Shown: positions 20,024 to 32,785 of the stretch, piece by piece
Layout: each line of letters begins with the position of its first letter
How positions within the stretch are numbered: position 1 is the stretch's first letter
Origin: Ampelocalamus luodianensis
Taxonomy: Eukaryota; Streptophyta; Magnoliopsida; Poales; Poaceae
Length of the DNA: 64,000 nucleotides
Direction: 5' to 3'
Assembly (NCBI GenBank): GCA_036346255.1
Contig: CM070625.1
Span: forward strand, 37,018,520 to 37,082,519
The notes under the pieces: model-generated
What the model saw: only the letters and a program-made list of their open reading frames with translations
The model's database searches: none
Told to the model about the DNA's origin: nothing
Position numbers and translations under genes: made by a program

Positions 20024-21344
20024 CCAGATGTGTTTCCAAGTGAACTCCCAGGAATGCCACCAGATAGGGACCTGGAATTTGTCATAAATCTTGTTCTAGG
20101 GACCTCCCCCATTTCTAAGAGACCTTATAGGTTGCATGTTGATGATCAAGTAGAGCTGAAACAGCAAATTGAAGACATGTTGAGCAAAGGTTTTATTAGA
20201 CCTAGCTCCTCACCTTGGGGAGTTTCAGTGATTTTCGTTGCCAAGAAGGACGGCACACAAAGAATGTACGTGGATTATCGTGCTCTAAATGAGGTCACCA
20301 TAAAAAATAAGTATCCTCTACTAAGGATTGATGATTTGTTTGACCAGTTGAAAGGTGCTGGGGTGTTCTCAAAGATAGACTTAAGATCGGGGTACCATCA
20401 ACTCAAGATCCGAAAAGAAGACATCCCTAAGGTAGCTTTTTCAACAAGATATGGGTTGTTTGAGTTTACTATCATGTCTTTTGGGTTGACCAATGCCCCT
20501 GCCTACTTCATGAACTTGATGAATAGAGTGTTCATGGAGTACCTTGACAAGTTAGTCATCGTGCTTATTGATGACATCCTGGTGTACTCCAAAAGTGAAG
20601 AAGAGCATGCAAAGCATCTCAGTTTGGTTCTGGTAAAGCTTAGAGCTCACAAACTTTTTGTCAAGTTTAGCAAGTGTGAGTTTTGGTTGAAATAAGTGGT
20701 CTTTTTAGGACATGTCCTGTCTGAAAAAGGAGTCTCTGTTAACCCAGTAAGGTCCAAGACGTGCTCAATTGGGAACCTCCTAAGTCAGTGCCACAAGTGC
20801 GAAGCTTTCTTGGCATAGCAGGTTACTACAGAAGGTTCATTGAAGGGTTCTCTTGTATTGCAAGACCTCTTACTCTGCTATTGAAGAAAGAGAAGAAGTT
20901 CTCCTGGACTTCTGAGTGTGAGCAAAGTTTTCAAGAGCTCAAGAAACGTTTGACCTCTGCCCTAGTTCTGGTTTTGCCAAATGTCCGAAAGGACTTTGAG
21001 GTTTATTGTGATGCTTCCTAACAAGGTCTTGGATGTGTTTTGATGCAAGAAAGAAGAGTGGTAGACTATGCCTCTCGGTAATTGAAACCTCATGAGGCCA
21101 ACTACTGTCGTGAGGTCTACACTGATCACAAAAGCTTGAAGTATATTTTTACACAAGCTAATTTAAACATGAGACAAAGAAGATGGCTAGAGCTAATCAA
21201 GGACTACAATATGGGGATTCATTATCATCTTGGCAAGGCCAATGTAGCTGCAGATGCTCTGAACAGAAAGGTCTACAACAGCACCTTGATGATCAAAGAA
21301 AGCCAACCAACTTTGCACAAGGAATTTCAAAAGCTCAGGCTTGA
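20024..21344 (+). pseudogene. pol: Reverse transcriptase and RNase H of element A (continuation), broken
   Basis: Continues the protease frame left at 2609. RT motifs are in order: RPYRLHVDDQ, SSPWGVSVIFVAKKDG, KIDLRSGYHQL, FGLTNAPAYF, VLIDDILVYSK. Then comes TAA near 20693, a frameshift near 20745, GYYRRFIEGF, an RNase H start with Asp (VYCDAS) followed by TAA near 21019, and another TAA near 21080. Compared with element I about 24 residues are deleted near 21105 (between HEANY and CREVYTDH), which removes the RNase H Glu block. The sequence ends in the RNase H to integrase linker, where element C was inserted. A's integrase and 3' LTR are not in the window. Confidence 0.92.
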
Positions 21345-23928
21345 TGTCGGGACCCAAAAATACATTTCAGGAACCCTCTGTGTATTCTGAACTAGTCCCA
21401 GATCAGTAGCTAGCTCACATAGGGAAACAGTGATGAAATACCATCCATTTATTTAATTTAACTAAAAAGATCTCAAAGTAACAAATAATAATTAATAACT
21501 GGACCTTATAGTCAACGTTTACTTAACTTGCCACGCAGGGCTAAAGAAACAAATAACTCTTGCAGCGGAACGAAACTCTTCAAATGGCCAATCAACATGC
21601 CCACAGGCAATCGAGTGGAGAAACGCATCCTAATCCACAAAACCTTCATGGTCCTCCTGGGCGAAGAACTCTTGAGCAGCTTGATATTCTTCAACTGAGC
21701 AATACAGGGCAAAAGCCATGAGTACTTTGAATGTACTCAGCAAGCCGTGGGGAAATGTATGCAAATAATATTCATGCAGGGCTTGAACAAAGATTAGCTG
21801 TAGGGCTCTCTTGCATAAAATAGCATTTACAATAAATACAATAAATAGATTGAAATGCGTAATTGAAAATATTAATAAGTAAATAAACAACTGTTTTGAA
21901 TGACTAGTGAACTTCCCATTCACTTCCCAACCAAACCGACGATAAGTGAATTCCCCATTCACCAATCGACACAAACCACCAAGTGAATGACCTATTCACC
22001 AAACGAACATTATATTCATCAAGTGAACTTCTCATCCACACTCCGACACATTTTTGAAGAAACTCTATCTCCCGTGTGAAATCCCCAGGCACGTCCACAA
22101 CCGCGGACACGGCTATTCGAATAGTTTTACACTCTGCAGAGGTTGTATAGCATGACCCACAAGAGATAGATCAACTTATAATGTCAGGCATTTCACGCTT
22201 TCGTAGGCGTGCGACTAAGTGATCATCACAAGGCTTTTACAAAGCTCCTTCTTAACCCAGTTCTGCCCGCTAAGGTTTCAACACTGAATGTCTTTCCGAC
22301 CAGACAGGGCCCCCCTTGCACCACCGTGAGAATACGTTTTCCACGACTCACACTTCACATGACAGAACCGAAATGAAGATATTGCTAATTAATCAGCCAG
22401 GTCTGTCCCATACCAGACATGTGGTTGTACGGTTAAGGCCCAGTTCAATGGCGCACAAGATTAAGTCCTTGACAAGTTACTCAGGCGAGACTACCACAAA
22501 CCCACAATATGTTCAATCCACATCCCCACTATCCACCAACCACTCGCCCGAGCGAAAACCATTTTGTTTAACCAACACCCATGACTAACCCCGTCATGGT
22601 ACACAAATTTTAACAAGAATGGCTCACCACTATAATTCCATAAATCATTAAGTTAAAATTAATTATTAAGACACATGTGATGACAAACCCGTCGTAACTA
22701 AGCAAGACTAAGCATATGTACGATACCCATGTTGGCAATATAAGTATGTCCAACTACAATTACCCATGCTAAGGTGACAAAGGTTTCATGGCATTTAATT
22801 ATTCAATGGAGGCATAATGACAATAGGTAATAACTAATCCCAGAGCAATTTATATAAAGATAGCATGCAGTTGTATAAAACAATATACTTTTGAAATCAT
22901 AGGTTCAATATTATCAAAGGACCATGACTTGCCTTGGAATAAATCCAGAGATTGATCTTGATCTTGGTATGCTACTCCTTGCTCGAAGCTTCCCGAAGTA
23001 TCGACGTCTATTCGCAAAACAAGCAAATAAATAAAATAAATAAATAACAGAGAGAAGACAAGATCCAAAAATTAAATAAAAATATCAGATAAATAGATCT
23101 CGAATTTAGATAAATTTAGGAATTTGAATGGACTGAATCGGAGTTCGGACGCAAAAGATATGAGCTCTAGAAGATTGAAATCTCATAAAATACTGAAAAT
23201 CAGAATTTATGGATTTACTGAATTATTTTCCTAAAGGAAAAAGGAGTTATGATGTCAGCGAGGCGGTTCGGACAGGTCAAAAGCTCACCCGATAGGTGGG
23301 TCCCACTTGGAAGTGGCTAGGCTCACGGTGGACTTGGTTCATGGGTGTTTGGCTCGGGTGGCTTTTGGGTGTGCCATGTGGCTGATGACCAGGGGATGGT
23401 TGGGATGCCACATGGGCCAAGACGCTGAGATGGCGCTGAGGTGGAAGGGGAGTTGGCAAGCCACGTCAGCAAAGGAAGAAAGCTCGGAGAGAGACCGAGG
23501 TAGCCATGGCCGGCGACAATGGCGGTGGAGGCGAGGATGAACGAGGGTGAGCTAGCTCTGGGGATGTGGCAAAATGGGGTGCCGGAGAGAAGGCGAAGCT
23601 ACTAGAGGTGGCAGCTGGACCAGGGCGGCGGCGGTTTGTCGGCGGCAGCGACAATGGCGGCGGTGAAGCTCACGGTCACGGCGACGTTGGTGAAGGAGTG
23701 GCGCCCGAAGATATTGGAGGTGAGCGCCACGACGGTGAGAGAGCAAGGGTCACAGAGAGCTCCTCAAGGAGGCCGGAGGAGGACCAGGGCGACGGCGCGA
23801 CAGTGGTGATCGGAGTTGAAGAAAGCGGCCGGCGGCGACGATTCGGTGGCGAAGAGGACAAAACGAAGGTGGAGATTAGATTAGAATAAGGTTGGGCACA
23901 CGGTGACGCGGAAGAACAGGCAAGGGCT

Positions 23929-25242
23929 TGTTGGAGATATGCCCTAGAGGCAATCATATTGATGATGATATTTCATTGTATCCATGATTTAATAAATGTT
24001 CCTTGAATATTGCCTTTGTGTTGATTAACAAGTATGTGACTTGTTTGTGAAACTCTTTACTTGTATGGTTATTCTAAAGTTGTCCCTAGTCGGAGTTCAT
24101 GTGAGGACACACGTGAATGATGGATTAGCACATGTATCGGTTGATGACCATGTTTCACGTGTCATAGACATGGAGATGTCAAACCAATAATGTGGACACA
24201 TGTTTAGAACATGGGGTTGGACCGACCCAACATGAGACATAGTAATTATTCTTATGGTTCTCTCTACACAATGTGTACGCCTTGTCCTTAGACTCGAGAT
24301 TGTCGCATGTACTTGAGATGTGAATCGACCTACTTAGGGGCTATCAAACGCTACTCAGTGGCCGGTAGTTATAAAGGTAGCTTTCGGGTTTGTCATGAAG
24401 CATCTGCGAGGCATGGTCGGTCGAGATGGGATTTGCCCTCTCTACCCGAGAGATATCTCTGGGCCTCGAGTGATCGGATCCGTAAATGCATGGCCATGCT
24501 ACTTAAGGTTAAGAGTTAACCTAGTAAGGGATTCGGATCACAGATCGAAAGAGTGGTCGCTTGGAGCTCGACCGAATATCGTGAGGCAAAGGGATTGGCA
24601 TGTACATAACGTTGTGATGGTTCGTCCGATATGATCTTTACGTATGTTTAGGAGTTGGCACGTCTTGCTAGAGGCCGCTACCAACTATTGACCAAGTATG
24701 TGTACTCGCGTCATGTCTAAACATATGTGAACCATAGGTCACATACTTAAGAAATGAAGCCTAATTCGGATTGGATCCGAATTAGATCGGGCATTGAGTC
24801 CTAATGGGCCTCTATTTGTAGAAGCCCATTATAAGGACGCCTATAAAGGAGGGTAGGGGCGCGCTGGTTGAGGTTGAGTTTTTCGTGACATCCCCAAACC
24901 CGGCCGCCACCCTCCCACGCCCTAGTCACTCGCGCGGATCTAGTAGTCCGGCGTGCGTCGCTTCCTCGCACGTGTGGATACCTTTGAAGGCGCCGCATGC
25001 GTGGCGTTGGGACGAACCGCAAGAAAGGAGTCGACGTGGGGCGCCACGACGAGGACGAGGAAGTAGTACGACTACTCGCCCGACGCATCGCATCAACTTG
25101 GTACGACTACATCGCCCGACGCCGCTGCATCAACTTCCGCACCTCTGCGTCTAGTGGTAAGACCGTGATCTATAATCTGCAGTGATCTTGGTTTACGGGT
25201 AGAATTTTTAATTTGCGCTAGTGTAGCCTACCCGCTTCCCTA
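23929..25242 (+). repeat. 5' LTR of copia element B
   Basis: Starts TGTTGGAGATATGCCC and ends near CCGCTTCCCTA, about 1.31 kb, matching 30558-31874. The terminal CA is not clean on either copy (CCCTA, CCCTCT); the related LTR of E ends TTTCCCTTCA. A TATA-like CTATAAAGGA lies at 24841-24850. Short frames within it are not called. Confidence 0.92.
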
Positions 25243-25244
25243 CG

Positions 25245-25257
25245 ATGGTATCGTGCG
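25245..25257 (+). other. Degenerate tRNA-Met primer binding site of copia B
   Basis: TGGTATCGTGC follows the LTR end by about three bases. The first seven bases match the complement of initiator tRNA-Met and the remainder has diverged. Confidence 0.6.
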
Positions 25258-25360
25258 CTGTTGTCATGTTATAGGTTCGGGTGATTTGCATATGGCGATA
25301 TGTAATCGGTATGATCGATGTGATCGATTGTATAGTTCGGTAATGGATTGGTCCGGTTTA

Positions 25361-25645
25361 GTGATCATGCCGCTAAGGTCGTGAAACAACATACCCTACC
25401 GGTTGGATTCGCCATCGGGGTAGATAGTGACACGTAAACCGGTTGCGGCATGCGAAGATCAATATGATTGATCGAATCGAACCTAGATTAATAATCGATG
25501 TACCGTGATCATGCTTGCTAAGGTCGTGAAACAACATACCCTACCTGACGGATTCGCCATCGGGTAGACAAGTGACACATAAAACCGGTTGCGACATGCG
25601 AAGATCAATATAATTGGTCGAATCGAACGATGAGTCGATTTGTGG
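25361..25645 (+). repeat. Tandem duplication of about 144 bp in the leader of copia B
   Basis: GTGATCATGC then (C/T)GCTAAGGTCGTGAAAC starts at 25361 and again at 25505, a period of 144 bp. Both copies run through CATACCCTACC, GGATTCGCCATCGGG, AAACCGGTTGCG and CATGCGAAGATCAATAT. The leader 25258-26653 otherwise holds no supported coding sequence. Confidence 0.9.
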
Positions 25646-26653
25646 TAAATATGATTTGCCGATCAAAATCCTATGTAAAAATTGCATAGATTGGATCTCT
25701 GTTTTTTTACGAATACCGCGGGCGCCGCCTTCGAACCCTGAGGGGAAACCCTCGACCCCTATCCGTGATTGCGATTCTATGCATAAACTTGTTTTTGCAG
25801 GATGCATGTGACCAGATGGCCTAATGTGTATGTGATGCATGTTTGTAATATTTGCATGACTGCGTGTCGTGATGCGGCAACACGGTGGAGCCATTGTGTT
25901 GTCAAAGTATTGTATTAACGGCTGCGTGCCGACTTGTGATGATTCCTAGTATTCATGTATTTTATTACTAGTCATTATGAGTAATAGCTTATAGTAGTAC
26001 TCGGAGGACACATCACTTGGAGGGATGGCACACATGAACCATGGAGATGGAGATCATCATGGTGGATGATTCTATGGCGATGGAGATCACCATGAGAAAA
26101 TGGGCCATCTTGAGTCACAACCGTGTGAATGCTATTCCTATTGTTTTACTCCTATGCATGTTTGAATGGTAGAAGTATAGCGATCCCTCACAAAATGTTA
26201 AGTTAAACATATGCCCTCCCAATTAAACTTTGCACCATTCCATGTCTTGTAAATTGATGGTGGGTCTATAAAATTAGGGCACCATCAACTTTCCTTGACT
26301 AGATGGGTTTTGTATCGGATACTTACATGCATAAGGATTGGTGAACTTAACAAGGTTATCATAAAGGTTATGGGCCTTGGGGCATAAAGGTTGGGCCGGG
26401 CATAGAGATGTCACCCAACAACAAGAGTCATATAGAGATATGATTAGCAAGGTGTTGCTTCTTGAATTACCTTGTCTCCTAGCGGTGATGCAAAGCTCAC
26501 TAGTAGACTCGTTAATCATGCGGATCTTGAATCGCTAAGAATCAACAGAGGATGTTGATTTTAGTGGAGTACATTCTATTAAATTTGTTTAATACGCTTT
26601 ACTCTATCATGGTTTTATTTGTCTTAGTATTTTGCATTTCCTATTGTAGATCA

Positions 26654-27140
26654 ATGGCATCTAGCAACCACGCACACCCTTTTGCTTTGCGATCGATTCT
26701 TGAGAAAGAGAAATTAAATGGAACAAACTATTCGGACTGGGTCCGTAACCTGAGAATTGTTCTCAGGGAAGATAAAAAGGAAAACGTTCTGGACACCCCA
26801 ATCCCAGAAGAACCTGCTAATAATGCGTCTGCTGCTGTTAAAAATGCCTACAAGAAAGCATGTGATGCCTCTCTTGAGATTAGCTGTCTTATGCTTGCAT
26901 GCATGGAACCTGACCTTCAAAAGCAGTTTGAGGATCAGGAAGCATATGATATGATCATAGCGCTTAAGGACATGTTCGCATACGGGCCAGACCGAACGGT
27001 TCAATGTCTCTAAGGCTTTTACGGAATGCAAGTTAATGTAAGGTGCACCGTAGGGCCACATGTGATCAAAATGGTTGGTTACAGTCAAACTTTGGATAAA
27101 CTTGGTTTTCCAATTGGCCAAGAGTTGGCAATCGATTTCA
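26654..27140 (+). pseudogene. gag: gag of copia element B, truncated by frameshift
   Basis: From the ATG at 26654 (MASSNHAHPFALRSILEKEK) the frame shows the copia gag start (LNGTNYSDWVRNLRIVLRED) and a helical capsid-like segment (ACDASLEISCLMLACMEPDL). It is open to a TAA near 27011 and has clearly shifted frame before it, since the next recognisable gag residues lie in another frame. The open frame extends upstream to 26552, but the ATG at 26654 gives the family-like start. No complete zinc knuckle was confirmed; a Cys/His-rich relic may lie near 27410-27480. Confidence 0.8.
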
Positions 27141-30100
27141 TTTAGCGTCTCTTCCACCTAGCTATGGGCATTTCATTTGAACTACCATATGCATGGGGCG
27201 GATAAGGGCCTTAATGAGCTTTGTGGGATGCTCAAAGCAGCAGAGAGTGACATTAAGAAGTGTGCAGGGGCCTAGCCATGTGATGGTGTGTGAGAACAAG
27301 TCTAGCTTCAAGAAAAAGGTAAGAAGCCATGGCCAAAGAATAAGGGCAAGGTTAAAGATATGATCTCAAGCCAACGCCTAAGCCTAATCTTTGGACTGGA
27401 GTCGAGACAAGATGCTTCTATTGTAAAGCGCCACCGGAAGAGAAACGCAAGAAGTACATGGATTCCGATGAATGCAAGAAGAAGGTGGAAGTAAGACTTC
27501 CACCCATGGTACACTTGTCATAAATGTTTTAGACATTTTTCTCAGATTCTCCTATTAACTCTTGGGTATTTGATACTGGATCGCTTGCTCACATTTGCAA
27601 CTCGATGCAGGGGGCTAATAAGAAGTAGAGGAGTCGCAAGAGGTGAAGTTGATTTTCGCGTCGGAAATAAAGCAAGGGTTCTTTGCGTTGACCGTCGGCA
27701 CCATGCAACTTCAACTTCCTTCAAGATTTATTATGGAATTGAATAATTGTTATTATGTTCCTAGTATGAGTCGAAACATTTTATCCCCTCATGTTTGATG
27801 AGAGATGGTTATTCATTTGCAAGTAAAGACAATGGTTGTTTGATCTCTAAAAATGGAATGTTTATGGCTTTTGCGCCCATTGTGAATGGGTTATTTATTT
27901 TAAATCTTGATGATGCGCTATCTTTAACATAAATGCTAAAAGACTTCGACCTAATGATTTGAATCCCACCTATGTTTGGCATTGTAGTTTGGGTCACATA
28001 AGTGAAAAGCGCATGAAGAAGCTCCATGTCGATGGTCTTCTAACCGTTTGATTTTGAATCATACGAGACATGTGAAGCTTGTTTGCTTGGTAAGATGACC
28101 AAATCACCTTTCAAAGGTTCTTTTGAGAGGCGTCGGACTTGTTGGAAATCATACATACCGATGTATGTGGACCAATGAGCACGATCGCTAGAGGTGGATT
28201 TCATTACTTCATAACTTTCATCGATGATTTTAGTAGATATGGCTATGTCTACTTAATGAAGCATAAGTCCAAACTTTTGAAAAGTTCAAAGAGTTCCGAA
28301 TGAGGTTGAAAATCAACGTGCCAAGAAAATTAAGGCTCTGCGATCGATCGTGGTGGCGAGTATTTGAGTCATGAATTTAGCAATCATCGAAGAGTTGCGG
28401 AATTGTTCCACGCTAACACCGCCCGAACGCCTCAAAGAAACGGGGTATCCGAGCGGCGTGTCGGACCTTGTTGGACATGGTTCGATCGATGATGAGCGAT
28501 CAGTTTACCATTATCCTTTTGGGGTTACGCTCTAGAAACGGCAGCTTTCACACTTAATAAGTGCCGTCTAAATCCGTAGTTAAGACACCATATGAGATAT
28601 GGGTAGGAAGAGTCACGGTTTGTCTTTTCTAAAGATTTGGGGATGTGAGGCGTTTGTCAGCGACTCTGATCGGACAAGCTCACACCCAAGTCGGATAAAT
28701 GCATTTTAGTGGGATATCCGAAGGAAACCTTTGGATATTACTTCTACAACCGACTAGAGGGCAAAGTGTTTGTCGCTCAGTGGTGTTTTCCTAGAAAAGA
28801 GTTTCTCAACGGGAGACAAGTGGAAGAACAGTGCGGCTTGAAGAAGTTCAAGATGAACCAATCGGGAAGACTCGACGAATGATGCCCATGTGGCGAGAAC
28901 AAGTTGAGGAACCCATGGCAAAGGAAGCACCACCACCACGAAGGTCGGAAGGCTCCGCAATGCGCGAGATATGTTATTGTTAGACAATGATGAGCCTCGA
29001 CCTATGCGGAAGCAATGATGGACCAGGACTCGAGAAATGGCATAGTGCCATGAGATCGAGATAGCATCCATGGGAGACAATCAAGTTTGGAATTTGGTTG
29101 ACCCTTTGATGGTGTTAAAACCATAGAGTGCAAATGGATCTATAAAGGAAGATTGATATGGATGGAAATGTTCATATCCATAAAGCTCGACTTGTCGCAA
29201 AGGTTTTCGACAAGTTCAAGGAGTTGACTACGATGAGACTTTCTCGCTTTGTAGCGATGCTTAAATCAATACGGATCATTCTAGCTATTCTTGCATATTT
29301 TGACTATGAGATATGGCGGATGGATGTCAAAACGGCTTTCCTTAATGGAAATTTAACCGAGGACGTGTATATGATACGGCCCGAGGGTTTTGTCGATCAA
29401 ACAATGCTAGAAAAGTATGCAAACTTCAAAAATCCATTTATGGATTGAAGCAAGCATCTCGGAGTTGGAACATTCGTTTTGATGAAGTAGTCAAAGGGTT
29501 TGACTTCATCAAAAGCGAAGAAGAATCTTGTGTTTACAAGAAGACAAGTGGGAGCTCACTCGTATTTCTAATCTTATATGTAGATGACATATTCTTGATT
29601 GGAAATGATATTCCTATGCTCGAGTCCGTTAAGACCTCACCAAAAATAGTTTCTCAATGAAGGACTTAGGGAAGCGGCATATATTTTGGGTATTAAGATC
29701 TATAGAGATAGATCAAAAGGCTAATAGGATTAAGCCGAGTACTTACATTGACAAAGTGTTGAAACGGTTCAACATGGAGGAGGCAAAGAAAGGGTTCTTG
29801 CCCATGTCTCATGGCATAAATCTTGGCAAGACTCGGTGTCCTTCGACAAGCGATGAGCGAGATCGCATGAGTAAGATTCCATATGCTTGGCCATTGGATC
29901 TATCATGTATGCTATGATATGTACTCGCCAGATGTTTCCTATGCTCTAAGTGTTACGGCGATACCAGTGATCGGTGAGAGTCATCGACAATGTTAAAAAC
30001 ATCCTCAAGTATTTGAGAAGAACTAAGGATGTGTTCCTAGTCTACGGAGGTGAGGAAGAGCTCGTTGTAAATGGTTACACCGATGCAAGCTTCCAAACCG

Positions 30101-30540
30101 ACAAAGATGATTACAAATCGCAATCGGGTTTTGTGTTCCTTTTGAGCGGTGGTGCGGTAAGTTGGAAGAGTTCCAAGCGGAGGCTGCGACTCTACAACGG
30201 AGGCCGAGTACATTGCGGCTTCAAGCGGCAAAAGAAGGTGTTTGGATAAGGAAGTTCATAATCCAACTAGGTGTGGTTCCTAGTGCGTGCGATCCTCCGG
30301 ATCTTTACCGTGATAACGGTGGGGCCATTGCGCAAGCCAAGGAGCCGAGGAATCACCAAAAGAACAAACACATCTTTGCGGCGGTTTCATCTCATTCGAG
30401 AGATCCTTAATCGAGGAGATTTAAAGATATGCAAAATACACACGTTTGAATGTTTGAGATCCTTTGTGAAGCCTCTCCCACACCCTAAGCATGAGGCGCA
30501 CACAAGAGCTATGGGTATTAGATATCTTCTAGATTGACTC
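27141..30540 (+). pseudogene. pol: pol of copia element B (protease, integrase, RT, RNase H), many frameshifts
   Basis: The protease active site DTG is at 27572-27580 (SWVFDTGSLAHICNS). The gag-pre-integrase region lies around 27950-28110. The integrase core lies near 28150-28270 (HTDVCGPMSTIARGGFHYF, IDDFSRYGYVYLM). RT runs 29080-29930 with MDVKTAFLNGNLTEDVYM and the catalytic YVDD at 29577-29588. RNase H runs about 29970-30420 (VNGYTDASFQTDKDD, LYRDNGGAIAQAKEP). The frame changes at least six times, mostly through single-base indels. Element E gives the same RT with few interruptions, so B's condition is unusual for its LTR similarity. Confidence 0.88.
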
Positions 30541-30546
30541 TAGTTC

Positions 30547-30557
30547 AAGTGGGAGAC
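30547..30557 (+). other. Polypurine tract of copia B
   Basis: AAGTGGGAGAC immediately precedes the 3' LTR start TGTTGGAGAT. The identical string precedes the LTR of element E at 40048-40058. Confidence 0.88.
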
Positions 30558-31874
30558 TGTTGGAGATATGCCCTAGAGGCAATCATATTGATGATGATAT
30601 TTCATTGTATCCATGATTTAATAAATGTTCCTTGAATATTGCCTTTGTGTTGATTAACAAGTATGTGACTTGTTTGTGAAACTCTTTACTTGTATGGTTA
30701 TTCTAAAGTTGTCCCTAGTCGGAGTTCATGTGAGGACACACGTGAATGATGGATTAGCACATGTATCGGTTGATGACCATGTTTCACGGTCATAGACATG
30801 GAGATGTCAAACCAATAATGTGGACACATGTTTAGAACATGGGGTTGGACCGACCCAACATGAGACATAGTAATTATTCTTATGGTTCTCTCTACACAAT
30901 GTGTACGCCTTGTCCTTAGACACGAGATTGTCGCATGTACTTGAGATGTGAATCGACCTACTTAGGGGCTATCAAACGCTACTCCGTGAATCGGTAGTTA
31001 TAAAGGTAGCTTTGGGTTTGTCATGAAGCATCTTTGCGAGGCATGGTCGGTCGAGATGGGATTTGCCCTCTCTACCGAGAGATATCTCTGGCCCTCGAGT
31101 GATCGGATCCAAATGCATGGCCATGCTACTTAAGGTTAAGAGTTAACCTAGTAAGGGATTCGGATCACGGGATCGAGAAAGAGTGGTCAGCTTGGAGCTC
31201 GACCGAATATCGTGAGGCAAAGGGATTGGCATGTACATAACGTTGTGATGGTTCGTCCGATATGATCTTTACGTATGTTTAGGAGTTGGCACGTCTTGCT
31301 AGAGGCCGCTACCAACTATTGACCAAGTATGTGTACTCGCGTCATGTCTAAACATATGTGAACCATAGGTCACATACTTAAGTGAAGCCTAATTCGGATT
31401 GGATCCGAATTAGGTCGGCATTGAGTCCTAATGGGCCTCTATTTGTATAAGCCCATTATAAGGACGTCTATAAAAGGAGGGTAGGGCGCTACCGGTTGAG
31501 GTTGAGTTTTTCGTGACATCCCCAAACCACGCCGCCACCCTCCCACGCCCTAGTCGCTCGCGCGATCTAGTAGTCCGGCGTCGCGCCGCTTCCTCCCGTG
31601 CGTGTGGATACCTTTGAAGGCGCCGCATCGTGGCGTTGGGACGAACCGCAAGAAAGGAGGCATGCGTGGGGCGCCACGACGAGGCGAGGAAGTAGTACGA
31701 CTACTGCGCCCGACGTCTTCGCATCAACTTGGTACGACTACTGCGCCCGACGACGCCGCATCAACTTCCGCACCTCTGGCGTCTAGTGGTAAGACCGTGA
31801 TCTATAAGCTGCAGTGATCTTGGTTTACGGGTAGAATTTTTAATTTGCGCTAGTGTAGCCTACCCGTTTCCCTC
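30558..31874 (+). repeat. 3' LTR of copia element B
   Basis: About 1.32 kb, collinear with 23929-25242 and very similar apart from scattered short indels. It carries a TATA-like CTATAAAAGG at 31469-31478 and ends near TTTCCCT, followed by GGCT and the resumed LTR of element C (CACCGGAGAGAG). Confidence 0.92.
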
Positions 31875-32713
31875 TGGCTCACCGGAGAGAGTAGATCGGT
31901 CAAGGCGGCGCGTCGTTTGTCGGACGAAACAGCGAAGAAGTGGTGGTCTTGAGAGGAGATGATGGGAGCGCGGTGTAGCCCTCGATGATGCGATCACGGC
32001 GGCGGTGGAAGCTCAAGCCGAGGAGGTCCGATGGCGGCGATTCCGCGCGAAGAAGCTTCGGTGCGGCTCGAGTTTTTGGCGATGCGGCGCAACAAGAAGA
32101 GAAAGGAGCGCCTTTAGGGTTTTGGTGGAGAGGGTCGGGCGAAGAATTTGACATGAGGGGCAGGCTTTATATAGCATCCGAAGGGGGGAATCCAAAAGGA
32201 AGCCGGCGGTGCTGCGTTTCGGGAGGAACTCGGACTCTAGAGTCCAGAGGAACAAGACGATGCGGTGGCACCAGCGGCGGGCCCACGCGCCAGGGAGACA
32301 AGGAAAAGAAGGGAAAAGGAGCGCGGCCTTGGTGGAGCCGGGCTTAGTGGGAAAGAAAGAAAGGCTGGTGAAGTCACACACAAGTAAAGATGGGCCGAAG
32401 GTTAAGGATTTGGCCCAAGTTGGATTATGAGATTATTAATAGTTTTTCTTTTTAGAAAATAGCAGAAAATCCAAATGGCAATTAGAAAATAGCAAATGCA
32501 CTCGGAAAAATTCTAGGAAAAATCTAGAAAATATATCCAAGCACATAGAACCCAAATAAAATAATTTTGATAATAGTTTATGTTGGCATTAATCATATTA
32601 AATTATTTTTGAACTCTGAAAATTCATATTAAGCTCTTAACTTTACCAGAAAAATCCAAATGGTTCTTTTTCTTTTAAAACTTCAAAACAGACCAAATTT
32701 TTGGGATGTTACA

Positions 32714-32734
32714 AACTTACCCCCCTTAAAAGGG
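32714..32734 (-). other. Polypurine tract of element C
   Basis: On the minus strand, AAGGGGGGTAAG lies next to the 3' LTR start TGTAACATCCC, as in element I. Confidence 0.75.
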
Positions 32735-32785
32735 AATCTCGTCCCCGAGATTCGGGCTAACTAAAGAATAGGTTCTGACGTAGGT

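Larger units (their letters stand above)
23929..31874 (+). mobile_element. Ty1/copia element B (Angela/BARE-like) inside the LTR of element C
   Basis: LTR, primer site, leader with a tandem repeat, gag, protease, integrase, RT, RNase H, polypurine tract, LTR. The gag-PR-IN-RT-RH order defines Ty1/copia. The LTR start TGTTGGAGATATGCCC with CTAGAGGCAATCA closely resembles the Angela/BARE/WIS start as I recall it. The insertion point is clear from the uninterrupted LTR of C at about 37320 (CAAGGGCTCACCGG). The flanks read GGGCT (23924-23928) and TGGCT (31875-31879), a 4- or 5-bp target duplication with one mismatch. Coding regions have many frameshifts. Confidence 0.93.
21345..32713 (-). repeat. 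3' LTR of element C, split by copia B
   Basis: Two blocks, 21345-23928 and 31880-32713, are together about 3.42 kb and collinear with 34764-38162. It starts TGTCGGGACCC and ends TTTTTGGGATGTTACA. Shared signals are CTATTCGAATAG (22113-22124), CTCTGCAGAG (22132-22141), TCP-like GTGGGTCCCAC (23296-23306) and a minus-strand TATA-like GCTATATAAA at 32166-32175. Reading frames at 23277-23957 and 31900-32430 are not genes. Confidence 0.9.

Noticed and set aside
31985..32430. Reading frames of 120 and 122 aa near a TATA-like box
   Set aside because: They lie in the promoter zone of the C LTR, on both strands, with no family features.
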